DNA from: Candidatus Bathyarchaeota archaeon B24-2 | Lineage (GTDB): Archaea > Thermoproteota > Bathyarchaeia > Bathyarchaeales > B24-2 | Direction: 5' to 3' | NCBI GenBank assembly: GCA_002490245.1 | Contig: PCNA01000002.1 | Location: forward strand, 1-34,656 | Length of the DNA: 34,656 nt | Shown here: one piece after another, positions 26,302 through 34,329 of the stretch | Layout: the number at the start of each line of letters is the position of its first letter | Numbering within the stretch: the stretch's first letter is position 1 | Translations under genes and position numbers: made by a program | The notes under the pieces: generated by a model | Told to the model about the DNA's origin: nothing | What the model saw: the letters and a program-made list of their open reading frames with translations, nothing else | Databases searched by the model: none

Positions 26302-26508
26302 ATATGACCCCGCTTCTCTAACTGTAGGGCCTCTTATAGAACCTAGAAGAGAAGTAGCTCTTCTAAGGCTCCGGAATGAAGTTTTTTCAGAAAATTATTT
26401 AAATCTTTCTATGATATCGAATTTTTGAGAAAAATGGGTTTAAGCGATTATTCGAAGTTAAGGTTTGAAAATAGAACACTTAATCATTCGTCTATTTCAA
26501 TTAATTCG

Positions 26509-26732
26509 TTATCGGGCTAGTCTATTTAATGCGTCCTTGAAATACTTTCTTAACGCCTTATCGTTCCTAAAAAGTTCGTTCTCTATTAGTCAGGTATCTT
26601 CGCTTCTACAGATTTTATGACCTTATCACAAATCTTAGGCACTTCGTTAAAGTTAGTTTGCCGAGGCTCTGAGATAATTTGTAAGTAGTTTAGAGAGGCT
26701 TGAAGACTATAGTCGATAGTGTTTTTAGTCAA
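26509..26732 (-). pseudogene. Frameshifted small gene remnant
   Basis: Two minus-strand open frames join end to end. The first runs 26732-26586 from TTG, giving 48 residues that end VIKSVEAKIPD before tandem stops. Shifting frame at ~26588-26592 gives LIENELFRNDKALRKYF... and a stop at 26509-26511. Together they read as one charged, helix-like protein of about 74 residues, which suggests a single-base deletion. I do not recognise the family, and no Shine-Dalgarno is clear. The rest of the gap (26302-26508) holds only A/T-rich sequence that probably includes the promoter of the giant surface-protein gene. It could also be chance coding-like sequence. Confidence 0.4.
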
Positions 26733-26749
26733 ACTATTGTAAAAAATAT

Positions 26750-26784
26750 TATAAACAAATTATATAAACAAGGTTTATAAACAA
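26750..26784 (+). repeat. Three tandem TATAAACAA units, promoter/operator-like
   Basis: The 9-base unit TATAAACAA occurs at 26750-26758, 26763-26771 and 26776-26784, a period of exactly 13 bases. The spacers are ATTA and GGTT, and a further GGTT follows the last unit. The array ends ~20 bases before the preferred ATG of the DUF4013 gene. Each unit could act as a TATA box; a unit at 26763 would place initiation near 26790. Regularity suggests either stacked TATA elements or a regulator-binding array. Confidence 0.6.
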
Positions 26785-26804
26785 GGTTAATGAAGGAAAT
26801 AGAC

Positions 26805-27620
26805 ATGGAGAGTAGAGATTTAAAGAGATTGAGTTTACAAGAAAACATTTCGGAATCTATCGAATATGCTAAAGGACTGTTCACAGACTTCGGCCGTCTA
26901 ATAATCCTCATAGTTCTTAACTTGATTCCTATAGTGAATTTCATAGTAGTGGGATACTACGCTAAATGCATAAAGGAGAGTCCAGAGTCTACTTCCCCAC
27001 CGAAATTGACGGATTTCGGTAGTCTATGGGTTCAGGGACTGAAGATAATAGTCGTAATAGTGGTTTACATGATAATTCCTGGGATCTTCCTAGGGTTGAC
27101 TGTCGCATCCTTTATTTTCACGATGAGACACTTCCCTATAGTTCCACCCCACGTGATGTATAGTGGCTTCTATTGGTCTTTCTTTGGGGTACTAGCGTTG
27201 ATCGGTATAGTGCTAGCTTTTCTTTCAAGCTTGTTGATGGCGATGGGCATAGTGAACATGGTTAAGAAAGATAGTTTAACCAAAGCTTTTGCTATACGCT
27301 CCATCCTGAGGATCATAGGAAACGTCGGGTGGGGATACTACATAGTATGGGCTATAGTAATCTTCATCCTCTCGATTATAGTGGGGCTTTTTGGAGCGAT
27401 TCCGTACATCGGATGGATAATCTCACTTGTAGTCTCTCCGGCTTTCGGAGTATTTACTGCAAGGTCCGCTACACTTGTATACCTCAAAGGCGCAGAAGAG
27501 GTTCAGGTTCCCCCAAGTGTTCCGACTCCTGCACCAGCCGACGTGAAGTTCTGCATCTACTGCGGAGCTAGAATTCCCGCCGACGCCGAGTACTGTCCAA
27601 AATGCGGTCGTAAACAGTAG
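26805..27620 (+). CDS. DUF4013-type membrane protein with C-terminal zinc ribbon
   Basis: A 271-residue protein. A short cytoplasmic N-terminus (ENISESIEYAKGLF) is followed by about five hydrophobic segments, including IILIVLNLIPIVNFIVVGYY, VVIVVYMIIPGIFLGL, and GWGYYIVWAIVIFIL. This layout and the G-W-x-x-P spacing resemble the DUF4013 family found in archaea and Gram-positives. After a Pro-rich linker (PPSVPTPAPAD) comes a zinc ribbon, CIYCG...CPKCG, ending the protein. ATG 26805 is preferred over ATG 26790 because GAAGGA lies seven bases before it. Function unknown; the ribbon would face the cytoplasm if the last helix exits inwards. It is divergent from the giant surface-protein gene. Confidence 0.75.
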   Translation: MESRDLKRLSLQENISESIEYAKGLFTDFGRLIILIVLNLIPIVNFIVVGYYAKCIKESPESTSPPKLTDFGSLWVQGLKIIVVIVVYMIIPGIFLGLTVASFIFTMRHFPIVPPHVMYSGFYWSFFGVLALIGIVLAFLSSLLMAMGIVNMVKKDSLTKAFAIRSILRIIGNVGWGYYIVWAIVIFILSIIVGLFGAIPYIGWIISLVVSPAFGVFTARSATLVYLKGAEEVQVPPSVPTPAPADVKFCIYCGARIPADAEYCPKCGRKQ

Positions 27621-27653
27621 AATAAACATCTCTATTTTTTGTTTGAAATAGAA

Positions 27654-29003
27654 TCAGTGTTTCTTAACGTATGGGTAGGGCTTCATGGATGGCCTTTTCT
27701 CTGGTCCTGAAATGTTGGGCATAGCGATTATCTTAGCGTCCTTCCCATGTTCCTTCAAGGCCTCTTCTAACGCTTCTTTCGGGCTCCAAGAAAGTTCTCC
27801 GAACCATTCCACATCCTCTGACTTAAGGTTATTCGAAACCATCTTTAATTTAACCTTCTGACGTAACATCAAAAGTAGCACTCCTTTTATCCCCAGCTCT
27901 GGATAGGGCACCTCTCCTCTTATCGTTAACGAGAGAACATGTTCTGGGCTAGGTGAAGTTTTCAGTAGATCGACAAATTTCTGTGTTCCCGTGAGAACGC
28001 CTTCATAGTTAAGGTGATGTACCCCCTTAAAGGGCACGTAAACACCGTCCCTACATGACGCTAGTAGCAGTACCGTTCCACCCTCCTTTACTGAAGAGTC
28101 GATCGTGGAGAGGTTGAACGCTGTCCCAACTATCTGCCAAACCGTGTCATCTTTAGGACCGAAACCCATGATTAGTATATCGGCCTTCTCGTCTACCTTG
28201 TTTTCACAGATAGACCTCACGGTCTTCACTCCCTCCCTGTGAGCCTTTACAGGGTCTCCCGCGTAGATTCCTGCTATTTCTCCCTCAGTATTGTAAACTA
28301 CGTTTATCACGAAGTCTAAACCTGCTATCCTAGCGTACTCGTCTATGTCTTCTCTGAAGGGATTCCCCTCTAATATTCCGGTTCGGGATTTGGAGGAGAT
28401 ATAGAGCATATGGTGTTTGCCTATAGCCTCCCATGCAGATACCCCGGGAAGGATTATCTTTCCTCCTCCGCTGAAGCCTGCCTCCGGATGAGGTCTTATA
28501 CTTCCTATTCCTAACTTAAAATCTGCCTCCGCTACAGCTTGATTGACCCATACAGGAGTCCCCATTCTCGTAAAACCCATCAGAGATAGACTGCTCTTGT
28601 CTAAAGGGTCGTGGACGAGTAGTTTAACTCCCTCAGGAGGAGTTCCCCCGATTCTCTTAACCAAGTCTTCTACGCTCTGCCTTTTATGTGCACCTGTAGC
28701 CATAACAACCGTTATATCGTGCTCTTTAACTCCCAGCTCCCTCAACTTATTCAGGAGTAACGGGAAGATCATCGAGACCGGGGTATCTCGGGTTACGTCA
28801 TCCACTATTATAGATATTCTGTCTCCTGGAGACAACAGTTTGCTTAGAGGCTCGGTTCCCACCGGGTTCTCAATAGCTTCCAAAATCTTTTTCTTCGGGT
28901 TCTCAAGTCCCGGGAAAGCTCTTTCTTTAATCACCTTTAAATTCTCTTCAGGTAGCTGAAGATTTATAACCGAGTCACCGTACTTGAAGTCGACACTAAC
29001 CAA
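27654..29003 (-). CDS. LarA-like nickel-pincer racemase/epimerase family protein
   Basis: A 449-residue protein of the LarA (DUF2088) family, whose founding member is a lactate racemase with a nickel-pincer nucleotide. Seen: DDVTRDTP near residue 68, VVMATGAHKRQ near residue 100, and RPHPEAGFSGGGKIILPGVS near residue 170, where His and Lys match the cofactor-binding positions. EAIGKHHMLY follows with the second catalytic-type His. Many LarA relatives act on other 2-hydroxy acids or sugars, so the substrate is open. No larB, larC or larE cofactor genes are in the window. The start is TTG 29003. Confidence 0.85.
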   Translation of the reverse strand: MVSVDFKYGDSVINLQLPEENLKVIKERAFPGLENPKKKILEAIENPVGTEPLSKLLSPGDRISIIVDDVTRDTPVSMIFPLLLNKLRELGVKEHDITVVMATGAHKRQSVEDLVKRIGGTPPEGVKLLVHDPLDKSSLSLMGFTRMGTPVWVNQAVAEADFKLGIGSIRPHPEAGFSGGGKIILPGVSAWEAIGKHHMLYISSKSRTGILEGNPFREDIDEYARIAGLDFVINVVYNTEGEIAGIYAGDPVKAHREGVKTVRSICENKVDEKADILIMGFGPKDDTVWQIVGTAFNLSTIDSSVKEGGTVLLLASCRDGVYVPFKGVHHLNYEGVLTGTQKFVDLLKTSPSPEHVLSLTIRGEVPYPELGIKGVLLLMLRQKVKLKMVSNNLKSEDVEWFGELSWSPKEALEEALKEHGKDAKIIAMPNISGPEKRPSMKPYPYVKKH

Positions 29004-29097
29004 CGCTACTCAGCTCCTCTATGAACCTTCTAGATTTTAGAACCCTTCCTAAATATTAGCGTTTACGTCGAGGTCAACCATCCTTACTATCAAAACC

Positions 29098-29107
29098 TTT
29101 TATAATT
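29098..29107 (+). promoter_or_regulatory. TATA box for the zinc-ribbon membrane protein gene
   Basis: TTTTATAATT lies ~45 bases before the ATG at 29151. Initiation near 29128-29132 would leave a ~20-base leader containing the strong Shine-Dalgarno AAGGAGG at 29138-29144, six bases before the ATG. The reverse strand (AATTATAAAA) could also serve the divergent LarA-like gene. Confidence 0.5.
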
Positions 29108-29150
29108 TCAGCCAGTAAATTTCTTCTGGACTAGAGAAAGGAGGAAGAAG

Positions 29151-29372
29151 ATGTCTAAAAAGAGGCGAGAGGTTCAGAAGATTCCACCCCATAAACATTG
29201 TAAAGAGTGTGGCATCTCCATAAGTCCCGATAAGGTATTCTGCAGCAAGAGATGTGAGTCAGCCTATGAAAACAGGTTGAAGAAACAGCGTAGGATGAAC
29301 TATATCCTTCTAGCAGCGATGTTCGGGATACTACTCATAGTCTCGTTCGCTCCGTTAATGTTTCCACCATAA
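29151..29372 (+). CDS. Small zinc-ribbon, single-helix membrane protein (DUF2116-like)
   Basis: A 73-residue protein. The basic N-terminus leads to a zinc-binding motif, CKECG...CSKRC at residues ~17-34, followed by ENRLKKQRR and one membrane helix, YILLAAMFGILLIVSFAPLM, at the C-terminus. This arrangement (cytoplasmic zinc ribbon, C-terminal anchor) matches the archaeal DUF2116 group. It has one of the best Shine-Dalgarno sequences in the window. Function unknown; it is 42 bases upstream of the APS-kinase-like gene on the same strand. Confidence 0.85.
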   Translation: MSKKRREVQKIPPHKHCKECGISISPDKVFCSKRCESAYENRLKKQRRMNYILLAAMFGILLIVSFAPLMFPP

Positions 29373-29414
29373 AGGGTTTAGCTTCCATTTAAGCCTTGGA
29401 GGATAGGATAGAGT

Positions 29415-29990
29415 TTGAGGGAAGGCTGGTGTGTATGGGTTACAGGTCTCCCCGGAAGCGGTAAATCCACGGTTTCTAGATATCTGCTGAAAATCCTTAA
29501 GAAGAAAAACGTTCATGCCCAGATCCTCTCCTCCGACATGCTTAGGAAAGTGATGACCCCTAACCCGAAATACACGGTTGAAGAGAGGGACATAGTCTAC
29601 GGTACGTTGGTTTTCATCGCAGCGCTTCTCGTCAAGAACGGAGTTAACGTAATCATAGACGCAACAGGAAACTTTAGGAGATATAGAGAAAACGCTAGGA
29701 AGAGAATAAAGAAATTCGTAGAAGTTTACTTGAACTGTCCTTTAGAGGTATGTATGAAAAGGGAGGCTGAACGGAAGGTTAGGTTTCACGCTCCAAAAGG
29801 GGTTTATAGAAAGGCTTTTAACGGTGAGAGCTCGACGGTGCCAGGTTTAGGCGCTCCATACGAAGAGCCTTTAAATCCAGAGCTTTCTATAGATTCTAGC
29901 GAGATGTCTCCTGAGCGCTGTGCGGCGGCGATCTTCGATAAGCTGTGCGAGCTTAAATATTTAAGCTCAGAAGTCTGTAAGTACATCTGA
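29415..29990 (+). CDS. Adenylylsulfate kinase-like P-loop kinase
   Basis: A 191-residue P-loop kinase. The Walker A motif is GLPGSGKST at residues ~11-19. DATGNFRRYRENARKRI near residue 82 and VEVYLNCPLEVCMKRE near residue 103 match the APS-kinase core. GVYRKAFNGESSTVPGLGAPYEEPLNPEL corresponds to the substrate-lid region but departs from the usual KGLYxKAR...FTGID. No ATP sulfurylase or PAPS-using gene is near. It may act on APS or on another substrate; the next gene is a sugar nucleotidyltransferase, 30 bases on. The start is TTG 29415 after GGATAGAG. Confidence 0.75.
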   Translation: MREGWCVWVTGLPGSGKSTVSRYLLKILKKKNVHAQILSSDMLRKVMTPNPKYTVEERDIVYGTLVFIAALLVKNGVNVIIDATGNFRRYRENARKRIKKFVEVYLNCPLEVCMKREAERKVRFHAPKGVYRKAFNGESSTVPGLGAPYEEPLNPELSIDSSEMSPERCAAAIFDKLCELKYLSSEVCKYI

Positions 29991-30020
29991 TTATGTTTCG
30001 ACCGTCTTGGAGGGTTACGC

Positions 30021-30869
30021 TTGAAGGCTGTGATCTTGGCTGCGGGGCTTGGGACTAGGCTTCTTCCTGCTACGAAGGAGGTTCCGAAGGAGATGCTTCC
30101 CGTTTTTCTGAGAGATAAAAGGGGTAGGCTTATTGCTAAGCCTTTCCTACACCTCGTATTCGATGTGCTCTACGACTCTGGCTTCAGAAAATTTGCCTTC
30201 ATAATCGGTAGAGGAAAGAGAACGATCGAAGATTACTTCACCCCTGACAGAGAGTTTGTAGACTGGCTGAAGAGGCGTGGTAAAGAGGATCTCGCCATGC
30301 TCCTTGAGGAGCTATACGAGAGGCTTAGGTCCTCCTTCACGATATTCATCAATCAACCTGAGCCTCTAGGAACCGGTAACGCATTACTTTATGCGGAGCC
30401 TTTTACCGATCAAGAACCTTTTCTACTACACTTCGGCGATGACCTATTGTTGCCTGACGTGAGGCTCAACCCAGTCGACAGGTTAACTCAAGTCTTTAAT
30501 GAAACCGGGGCTGAGGCGGTTTTAGCTTTAAAAAGGGTTAAAGACCCCTCGAAGTATGGGATCGCTGTATGCGAGAGGGAATATAAAGACATTTATAGGG
30601 TCTCGAGGATAGAGGAGAAACCTAAGTTTGCAAAGTCGAATCTAGCCTTAGTTTCACTCTTCATCTTTAAGTCTGGCATATACGATGCTATCAGGTCTGT
30701 CGGTGTAGATAAGGTGACAGGAGAAGTTATGTTAACTTCGGGTATACAGAGGTTGATAGATGAAGGTAAACCGGTATATGCAGTCGACGTCTCAGGAGTT
30801 AGGAGGGTGGAAGTAGGCTCTCCACAGACCTACAGGGAAGCCCTACAAACGATAGAACTAAACGAATAG
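30021..30869 (+). CDS. UTP--glucose-1-phosphate uridylyltransferase-like nucleotidyltransferase
   Basis: A 282-residue GT-A-fold enzyme that activates a sugar phosphate. Seen: the nucleotide-binding loop LAAGLGTRLLPATKEVPKEM at residues ~6-25 (GalU type), FIIGRGKRTIEDYF near residue 60, PEPLGTGNALLYA near residue 112, HFGDDLLL with the metal Asp near residue 136, and IEEKPKFAKSNLALVSLFIF near residue 190. GalU likeness suggests UDP-glucose, but thymidylyl activity cannot be excluded. TTG 30021 is supported by GGAGGG at 30009-30014. Neighbours (kinase upstream, propeller protein downstream) hint at glycan metabolism. Confidence 0.88.
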   Translation: MKAVILAAGLGTRLLPATKEVPKEMLPVFLRDKRGRLIAKPFLHLVFDVLYDSGFRKFAFIIGRGKRTIEDYFTPDREFVDWLKRRGKEDLAMLLEELYERLRSSFTIFINQPEPLGTGNALLYAEPFTDQEPFLLHFGDDLLLPDVRLNPVDRLTQVFNETGAEAVLALKRVKDPSKYGIAVCEREYKDIYRVSRIEEKPKFAKSNLALVSLFIFKSGIYDAIRSVGVDKVTGEVMLTSGIQRLIDEGKPVYAVDVSGVRRVEVGSPQTYREALQTIELNE

Positions 30870-30967
30870 AACGTGTTGGAGAAGACCGAAACGTATGAAT
30901 TGAAATAGATAGACCACACTAAAAACCTTAAAGAAGCTACCAGACAATTATAGTGGAGAACTGATGG

Positions 30968-31996
30968 GTGTTGGAGCATATGTGGAAGAAATATTCGTTC
31001 TGGCAGGGTTTACCCCCACCTCAATACATCTTTAAGAACCTTAGATTTATAGGTGTGGCGCTTGAACCACCAGACTGGAAGCCTGGATCATGGTGTGGAG
31101 CTGGAAAGGCTATCATAGATTATGAGAACGAGGAATACCTCCTAACCTCTAGACCTCGAAAAATAGAGGGTGGAGCCCGTGGCTACGCTGCCGAAATATA
31201 CAGGTCGAAGGACGGCGTAAAGTTTAGCTTAGTCTCGAAGATAACTAAGGAGGAGGTTACAGAGAAAAGCGGGATAAAGGTTTGGAGCATAGAGGGAACT
31301 CAACTACTTAAGGATCCTCTAACCGGTAATTGGCACTTTTATCTTTCAGTCGATACGGGGCCTGAGTACGTCGTAGGCGGAGTTTTCTGGGATACTATGC
31401 TATTCGTTTCAGACGACCTGAAAGGACCATGGAAATATAAGGGCTTCGCTATAAGGCGTGGGCATGGACGGGTATTCGATTCTGTTCAAGCAAGAAATGC
31501 GACGATAGACATAATTGACGGGTTATGGATGGCTATATATAGGGCGACAGACCTCGATTGGAGATACAGAATGGGTTTGGCGGTAAGCTCAGACGGCATC
31601 TACTGGGAGAAGAAGGGACCGTTCACCGTCGACGGAACGGCTGAGCATACACACTTCGCGACGATGGGCTCGATCTTCCCCGGCTCTCTAGGTCCGGTTC
31701 TCATAGGGCTAACGTGGCGTAACCAGCAGGGCAGAATAGTAGTGGACTTCACGGCTTACCGGGTCGACGACTTGAACATGAACCTTCAAACCATCTTCCG
31801 CGCTCCTTGGACGGCGAGGTCTAAATACGAGGATAAAGAGAGACCGACTTATGGACACTACTGCACTCTGGTTCACGATAGACTCCGGAACAGGATTCTC
31901 TTCTACCTCTCAGCCGTCGACCCTCGTCCAGAGACGAAGAAAGAAGGGTGGACCGAAGTTTGTGTGAGAGAGCTAGTCTATGAATGTCCACTCTAA
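30968..31996 (+). CDS. Beta-propeller glycosidase-like protein (GH43/GH32/GH130-like)
   Basis: A 342-residue cytoplasmic-looking protein with no signal peptide. Repeated blade-like strands (SKDGVKFSLVSKI, VSDDLKGPWKYKGFA, VSSDGIYWEKKGPF) are typical of five-bladed propeller glycosidases and phosphorylases, where a bound sugar sits at the axis. WSIEGTQLLKDPLTGNWHFY near residue 110 and DLDWRYRMGLAVSSDGIYW near residue 195 fit that fold. I cannot assign a GH family or name the catalytic acids with confidence. GTG 30968 has GGAG nine bases upstream; ATG 30980 is an alternative. It follows the nucleotidyltransferase by 98 bases. Confidence 0.6.
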   Translation: MLEHMWKKYSFWQGLPPPQYIFKNLRFIGVALEPPDWKPGSWCGAGKAIIDYENEEYLLTSRPRKIEGGARGYAAEIYRSKDGVKFSLVSKITKEEVTEKSGIKVWSIEGTQLLKDPLTGNWHFYLSVDTGPEYVVGGVFWDTMLFVSDDLKGPWKYKGFAIRRGHGRVFDSVQARNATIDIIDGLWMAIYRATDLDWRYRMGLAVSSDGIYWEKKGPFTVDGTAEHTHFATMGSIFPGSLGPVLIGLTWRNQQGRIVVDFTAYRVDDLNMNLQTIFRAPWTARSKYEDKERPTYGHYCTLVHDRLRNRILFYLSAVDPRPETKKEGWTEVCVRELVYECPL

Positions 31997-32124
31997 AGCT
32001 TGACTAAAACTCAGATTAGCTGTAGAATGCACTTTAAGGTCGGGCTATCTTTTTCCTCATTCCCTTCCCATCAAAGGGTCAGTCTGGGACAGCTACCTCA
32101 TTCCAGATAAATTAAAGTCGACGA

Positions 32125-32475
32125 TTAAGATAAACTTTTTTGGTTTTTCTCTAGAACTTCGCTTAGCTTTCTTCTAAGCGCCTTTAAGGTTCCTGAGATA
32201 AGGACTGTTCTGAAATAGACTGGTATCTCGTTTATCTTCGTGACCGATGCAACTGAGGATCTTATCAGGTCTACTGAAGCGTGGTCGCAACGTATTATAG
32301 CGTACCTTTTATCTTCGTTGTATTCGATTAGAGAGAGCGTCGTCTTACTTAACCCGTAGAGTCCGTAGAGTCTCGAAACAGCGTTTATCAAAGTTCGCAT
32401 GAAGAGGTCTTTCGGGAACCTCTCCTTAGATTCTACTTTTATCGCTAGGTATCGATATCTGACCCCTTTAACCAT
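32125..32475 (-). CDS. rnp2: RNase P protein subunit Rnp2 (Pop5)
   Basis: A 116-residue Pop5-family protein, which with Rnp3 forms a pair that promotes tRNA 5'-end cleavage by RNase P RNA. Seen: the N-terminal strand RYRYLAIKVESKERFPKDLF, a central YGLYGLSKTTLSLIEY, and RYAIIRCDHASVDLIRSSV, matching archaeal Pop5 order. ATG 32475 overlaps the end of rnp3 by 8 bases. Its length is typical. It is the last gene of the rpl15e-COG1325-rnp3-rnp2 cluster. Confidence 0.9.
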   Translation of the reverse strand: MVKGVRYRYLAIKVESKERFPKDLFMRTLINAVSRLYGLYGLSKTTLSLIEYNEDKRYAIIRCDHASVDLIRSSVASVTKINEIPVYFRTVLISGTLKALRRKLSEVLEKNQKSLS

Positions 32476-33196
32476 CGCCGCCTCTCCTAACCACGAAGAC
32501 TCCTGGAGCCACGTAGTCGGGACTGAGTTTCCTTCTATTCCTCTCGATTATCGAGTTCGGAATTTCAGAGAGCGAGTCCAACGCAGACTCCTTGTCTAGA
32601 TCGAAGAGTCTCGCCAAAGAGACGTAATCGTATGGATGTCTCATCAGCGAAACATCGTTAACCCCACTCGATAGGACGATCTTAACGTCGAACTTTTCGG
32701 CTATTCTAACTTCTTGTCTTAGCGTTCGAAGGAGAGGTACCAGCCGATTAGCCGGTAAGGTCAGAAGTGGATTCATATCTAGCTCGAGGGCGCAGTAAGA
32801 GCCTGAAGCCAACTCTGCCTCAGCCTTATCGAAGAACCTCCTTTTTAAGTCTGTATAAGGGAAGTTCACGAGGTCTACCCTATGGTCTTTAGCGGCTTGT
32901 CTAGCCACAGACTTTGTTAGACACGTTACGGCAACTACTTCAAACCTCCTTCTCACTTGGCGGAGAGCTTTAAGCAGGGATTTAGGGGTGGTGCATGTGA
33001 TGTCTACCCGCGATACTAGGTCTACGTTTAAATCGGCGTCTTCCCTCAACTTCCGGATATATCTTTTATTGGTCCCTGGCGGAGCAGATATTCCTATTCT
33101 TCTATAATCTAACTCGATCGCCCTGACAATTAGCTGCCTCACTTGGTTTTCGTCTTTGAGTTTAGGTGCTAAGTGAAGGTCTACAAACTTTCTCAA
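32468..33196 (-). CDS. rnp3: RNase P protein subunit Rnp3 (Rpp30)
   Basis: A 242-residue (beta/alpha) barrel related to PHP-type folds, the Rpp30 partner of Pop5. The N-terminus FVDLHLAPKLKDENQVRQLI and the barrel strands VDLVSRVDIT, VDLVNFPY near residue 110, CALELDMNPLL near residue 133, and IVLSSGVNDVSLMRHPYDYV near residue 175 match the family. TTG 33196 overlaps the COG1325 stop (TTGA), indicating coupled translation. Confidence 0.92.
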   Translation of the reverse strand: MRKFVDLHLAPKLKDENQVRQLIVRAIELDYRRIGISAPPGTNKRYIRKLREDADLNVDLVSRVDITCTTPKSLLKALRQVRRRFEVVAVTCLTKSVARQAAKDHRVDLVNFPYTDLKRRFFDKAEAELASGSYCALELDMNPLLTLPANRLVPLLRTLRQEVRIAEKFDVKIVLSSGVNDVSLMRHPYDYVSLARLFDLDKESALDSLSEIPNSIIERNRRKLSPDYVAPGVFVVRRGGDG

Positions 33197-33633
33197 GTCT
33201 TGCCTACCATCTCATTTAAGATAGTAGTTATTCCCTCTACGTCTCTTACCTTAAACTTAACTCTAAGCCTTATAGGGTCAGAGTGGCATAGCTTGAGCTT
33301 GCCTAGGAACGCATGTTGTTTGTCTAATCTCATATAAAGACTTCCTCTGTCTGTATGGAGTGATAGCCTGCTAAGCAGAAGCCTTAAGTCTGTTTCTGGA
33401 AGGTTTGTTAAGACGTGCTTAAGTAGCTTATACGCATCATCTCTCCTAACGGAGCCGCGGTACGATAAGATAGGGTTGCCGAAGTATCCTTTTAGGCGCG
33501 TCTGTTTAAACTCTACCTTATTTCTGAGGTCGGGCGGCAGAATGTTATTCACAGCTGAGAATACCTTAGCTGGTTCCTCTGTCGCGTAAGAGAAGAAGGT
33601 TATGTCGACGCTCGAAACTCTTCTCGAAGCCAA
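33193..33633 (-). CDS. COG1325-type RNA-binding protein, predicted exosome subunit
   Basis: A 146-residue protein. Its position between rpl15e and rnp3 is the conserved archaeal setting of COG1325, a predicted exosome-associated RNA-binding protein. Seen: ITFFSYATEEPAKVFSAVNNIL at the N-terminus, FKQTRLKGYFGNPI near residue 42, LSLHTDRGSLYMRLDKQHAFLG near residue 90 and DPIRLRVKFKV. It probably binds RNA in tRNA/rRNA processing, but the role is a prediction in the literature. The start is TTG 33633, after GGGGAG. Confidence 0.88.
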   Translation of the reverse strand: MASRRVSSVDITFFSYATEEPAKVFSAVNNILPPDLRNKVEFKQTRLKGYFGNPILSYRGSVRRDDAYKLLKHVLTNLPETDLRLLLSRLSLHTDRGSLYMRLDKQHAFLGKLKLCHSDPIRLRVKFKVRDVEGITTILNEMVGKT

Positions 33634-33691
33634 CTTTTTAACTCCCCAATATTGTACTTTACCCTTCTAGAAGTGAGGTAACGGCCTCTCT

Positions 33692-33700
33692 CATATATGT
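33692..33700 (-). promoter_or_regulatory. Possible TATA box for COG1325-rnp3-rnp2
   Basis: On the minus strand AAAACATATATGAG lies ~60 bases upstream of the TTG start of the COG1325 gene, in the 111-base gap after rpl15e. It may let the three RNA-processing genes be transcribed apart from rpl15e. The fit to a TATA consensus is moderate. Confidence 0.35.
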
Positions 33701-33744
33701 TTTAACGACCTATCTATATCATGTAAAAAGTAGGTGACTAGGGC

Positions 33745-34329
33745 TTAGTGATACTTTGCCTTCTTTCTCAGATGGGCTGCACGGCTAGGCCTAACTTTTT
33801 CTGCTCCTCTTCCTCTCTTCCTTAATCCACGCATCTTTTTACCCGCACTTGTTAAGCCTCGGAAGACTCTCCCCTTATGGGCTGGTGAGCATATCCAGTT
33901 GATCTTCTCGTCTGACTTTATTACTGGATGGTGTGGGTCAACCGCTATGACTTCAAACCACTTGTATTGCCCGTCCTCCCAGACCCAATAGGAGTTCAAT
34001 ATCTCTAGGTTCGGATATTTTCTTGCAGCCCTCTCCTCCGCGATTAATCTCATGCTCTTAGCCACCTTCAGCTTGAGTACACCCATCCTCTTAGGTCTTC
34101 TTCCAGACCTAGGTCTCTGCCGCCTGAAGCCTGACTTACGAACCCTAACCCTGATTATCACATAGCCCTGCTTAGCTTTATAGCCTAACGCTCTAGCCCT
34201 GTCTAGTCGCGTAGGCTTCTCCACCCTAACTATGCTAGGCTCCTTCCTCCATCGGATGACTCTACTCCGCATTAACTCTTCATGTTCCTCGCTACCTTTC
34301 CAGAGTTCAGAGATGTATTTGTACGCCAT
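33745..34329 (-). CDS. rpl15e: 50S ribosomal protein L15e
   Basis: A 194-residue ribosomal protein of the archaeal/eukaryotic L15e family. Seen: [12 protein letters not shown] at the start, [20 protein letters not shown] near residue 46, a very basic [16 protein letters not shown] near residue 69, and [22 protein letters not shown] near residue 111, with [13 protein letters not shown] after it. The Lys/Arg-rich tail ending [11 protein letters not shown] binds rRNA. ATG 34329 is unambiguous. ATTTTAAAA on the minus strand near 34367-34375 could be its TATA box, giving a short leader. It heads the RNA-processing cluster. Confidence 0.97.
   Translation of the reverse strand: MAYKYISELWKGSEEHEELMRSRVIRWRKEPSIVRVEKPTRLDRARALGYKAKQGYVIIRVRVRKSGFRRQRPRSGRRPKRMGVLKLKVAKSMRLIAEERAARKYPNLEILNSYWVWEDGQYKWFEVIAVDPHHPVIKSDEKINWICSPAHKGRVFRGLTSAGKKMRGLRKRGRGAEKVRPSRAAHLRKKAKYH

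Noticed and set aside
26729-26944. Minus-strand open frame of 71 codons overlapping the start of the DUF4013 gene
   Set aside because: Antisense to the conserved membrane-protein N-terminus and crosses the TATAAACAA repeats; no ribosome binding site or recognisable protein.
31997-32124. Possible structured RNA or gene in the gap between the propeller protein and rnp2
   Set aside because: No stable fold, start signal or conserved motif seen; the T-rich stretch near 32134-32148 lies in the rnp2 3' end.
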